Of a stretch of DNA of 64,000 bases, positions 62,601 to 64,000 are shown piece by piece (within the stretch, counting starts at the first letter, position 1; each line of letters opens with the position of its first letter). Under the pieces are notes generated by a model, which saw nothing but the letters and a program-made list of their open reading frames with translations, was not told the DNA's origin and ran no database searches. Position numbers and translations under genes: made by a program. The stretch is from Lineus longissimus (Eukaryota > Nemertea > Pilidiophora > Heteronemertea > Lineidae): contig NC_088310.1 of NCBI RefSeq assembly GCF_910592395.1, positions 6,269,501-6,333,500 of the forward strand, given 5' to 3'.

Positions 62601-63976
62601 TGGAATACCGTCATTTGTGGAACTGTGTCTGGCTCTGTTGATATTTCCTAATTTAGTAGTTTCACACTTATCAATGAAGTCTGCTTATTTTCCAGGAATT
62701 GACATCAACTGAGGTAGCTGCAGATCAACAAAGGCCAGAAAGCAGACAGGTGAGTAGACTCCAAAAATGTCAAGCTTCCGAAGTCTCAAAGTGTGCAATA
62801 GTAAAGAATATGGTTTTCAGCATTGCTTGATTTTACAACTTATCAAGCCATGAAATGTTTCCCATTTTTGCTGCATAGTGAAATTGATTTCTATTGCTGT
62901 GTAGAGGATCCCTGTTCGGCCAGACGACATGGATCTGGCAGCCCAACTCGGAGGAATAAGAGTGAACTAATGTTGACTATTGACTTTATAAACAAGACCA
63001 GTCTGATTACATATCTTAACTACCGTACCTGAAGAATGCTTCGAAGAAGATGCTGCACAATTAATCAATCTTCTCCTGTCTTTGCCTTCCAGTTTGAGCA
63101 GACATCATTTGGAACAAAATCCATCGACGAACTGGAGAAAATCTTGGTTGAAAATCGAGCAAACAATTACAATATAAAGGGCCCGATGAGATGGTTGTTG
63201 GAGAAGTACTGTCAGGCAGGCGTAAGTTGGTTTATTTTCACAGCTTAGATTGTATGAAAGTTTGTTTTACCTTTATCCTTGAAGTCTAGTTTGTGCTAAA
63301 GCTTTCTCATAGTACAGTGGAACCTCCCTTAGCGGACACCTCTCTATTAAGGACAACCTCTCTATTAAGGACACTAGTTTTGGTCCCAAATTGGTACTTT
63401 CCATTCAATTTGACCTCTCTAATCAGGACAACCTCTCTATTAAGGACACTAGTTTTGGTCCCAAATTGGTACTTTCCATTCAATTTGACCTCTCTAATCA
63501 GGACACCTCTCTATTTAGGACAGCATTTGTCAGTCCCCATGGTGTCCTTAATAGAGAGGTTCTACTGTATCTGCCTTCCTGTATCCTTCGTTTCTCAGTC
63601 TTAAGATGTGACAATGTTTCAATATCATATTTGCAGAATGCCTCGAAAGCTGATGAAATCAAAGCTGAACTTGATGGAGTAGGTTTCATCTACACCCCAG
63701 ATCTGATACGGTCGATGATGCATCTTGCTGCTTGGTATAAAAAGGATCTTGCAGAGACAAAAAAATATATGGAAATGCTGTAAGAACTCCCAACTTTCAT
63801 TCAAGACTATTTTCTATTCCCCAAATCTCCCTTCGCTAAAATCCTTCACTTGAGACACAATTGAAAATGAAATATTTTCCTTTCATCCAGGGAAAGTGAG
63901 CACCCAAACTTCAGAGCATTCACTTCGGAGGTGGTCAATTTGGCAGCTCTCCATGCGCTTCAAGGCAATACAGCAG
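56661..63976 (+). CDS. LRPPRC: LRPPRC, leucine-rich PPR-motif protein, mitochondrial (3' end outside window)
   Basis: Twenty-one exons are visible: 56661-56803, 57202-57386, 57791-57913, 58116-58237, 58463-58521, 58753-58839, 59076-59114, 59306-59393, 59740-60042, 60336-60479, 60609-60678, 60930-61066, 61261-61348, 61581-61675, 61910-62059, 62246-62320, 62696-62749, 62905-62961, 63093-63221, 63637-63779, 63891-63976. They give 792 residues. Exon 1 encodes an Arg-rich presequence ([13 protein letters not shown]) fitting mitochondrial import. Then come the family signatures [65 protein letters not shown] and [14 protein letters not shown], which are PPR helical pairs. LRPPRC with SLIRP stabilises and polyadenylates mitochondrial mRNAs. 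The human protein is about 1,400 residues, so about 40% is missing. Exon 62905-62961 ([14 protein letters not shown]) is the least certain. An ATG at 57077 is an alternative start, but the spliced exon 1 is better. Confidence 0.93.
60531..60591. mobile_element. Fragment of the CAGTRGAAC MITE family
   Basis: The sequence from GGTGTCCTTTATAGAGAGG to AAGGGAGGTTCCACTG matches the 3' terminal half of the element at 511-689. Its right end is followed by TA and lies only 17 bases before an LRPPRC exon (60609). The left end is missing. Confidence 0.65.
63315..63567. mobile_element. Full-length MITE with internal 75-bp direct duplication
   Basis: The element begins CAGTGGAACCTCCC and ends GAGGTTCTACTG, with TA on both sides (63313-63314, 63568-63569), inside an LRPPRC intron. 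Internally a 75-base block starting GGACAACCTCTCTATTAAGG is present twice (63351 and 63426), almost identical. This makes the copy 253 bp against 179 bp for the copy at 511. It has no coding capacity of its own. Confidence 0.75.
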
Positions 63977-64000
63977 GTATGAATTGTTAGGAATCTTCTT

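Noticed and set aside
1-64000. CRISPR arrays, operons, riboswitches or prokaryotic signals
   Set aside because: The window is intron-rich animal DNA; the direct repeats present lack spacer structure and no bacterial-type gene cluster is seen.

Overview
The window is nuclear DNA of an invertebrate animal. Genes are split into many short exons with GT-AG introns of a few hundred bases, the intergenic DNA is AT-rich, and there are remnants of BEL/Pao, LINE, SINE and MITE elements. The content (secreted IGFBP-domain protein, cadherins, an ankyrin-WGR PARP, LRPPRC) is metazoan. An aquatic, possibly lophotrochozoan, animal is my guess; the sequence does not fix the phylum. All gene models were spliced by hand, and each complete model closes with consistent intron phases and one terminal stop.

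Layout. (1) At 1015-1354, minus strand, lies the first exon of a small secreted IGFBP-domain gene. It is divergent from (2) a plus-strand gene at 2402-6043 that joins a signal peptide, a von Willebrand A domain, a Ser/Thr-rich and a basic linker, and a complete AhpD/carboxymuconolactone-decarboxylase-like domain (539 aa). (3) After a gene-poor stretch with an 89-bp tandem repeat comes a 20-exon single-pass membrane protein (8380-20927, 1832 aa). It has five copies of an unrecognised ~155-residue cysteine module, then about seven cadherin repeats, a transmembrane helix and a ~120-residue tail. Its intron 8 holds a rearranged BEL/Pao fragment. (4) A related, shorter cadherin (23674-30164, 763 aa) follows in tandem. 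It lacks the cysteine modules but shares the membrane-proximal region and the start of the transmembrane helix; a LINE tail lies in its last intron. (5) At 30165-33935 there are minisatellites, an Asp-codon repeat and two doubtful small ORFs. (6) A 46-exon PARP follows (33936-52517, 2456 aa) with a charged N-terminus, long ankyrin array, WGR, PARP regulatory and catalytic domains, similar in architecture to nematode PME-5. (7) About 4 kb without ORFs follows. (8) The 5' two-thirds or so of LRPPRC (56661-63976 and beyond) begins with a mitochondrial presequence exon and runs off the window.

The genes do not form a pathway. The best candidates for something undescribed are the secreted vWA-AhpD fusion and the five-fold cysteine module at the front of the cadherin, both built by symmetric-phase exons. 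The tandem cadherin pair suggests local duplication followed by gain or loss of the module array. The same TA-flanked MITE family marks both ends of the window.
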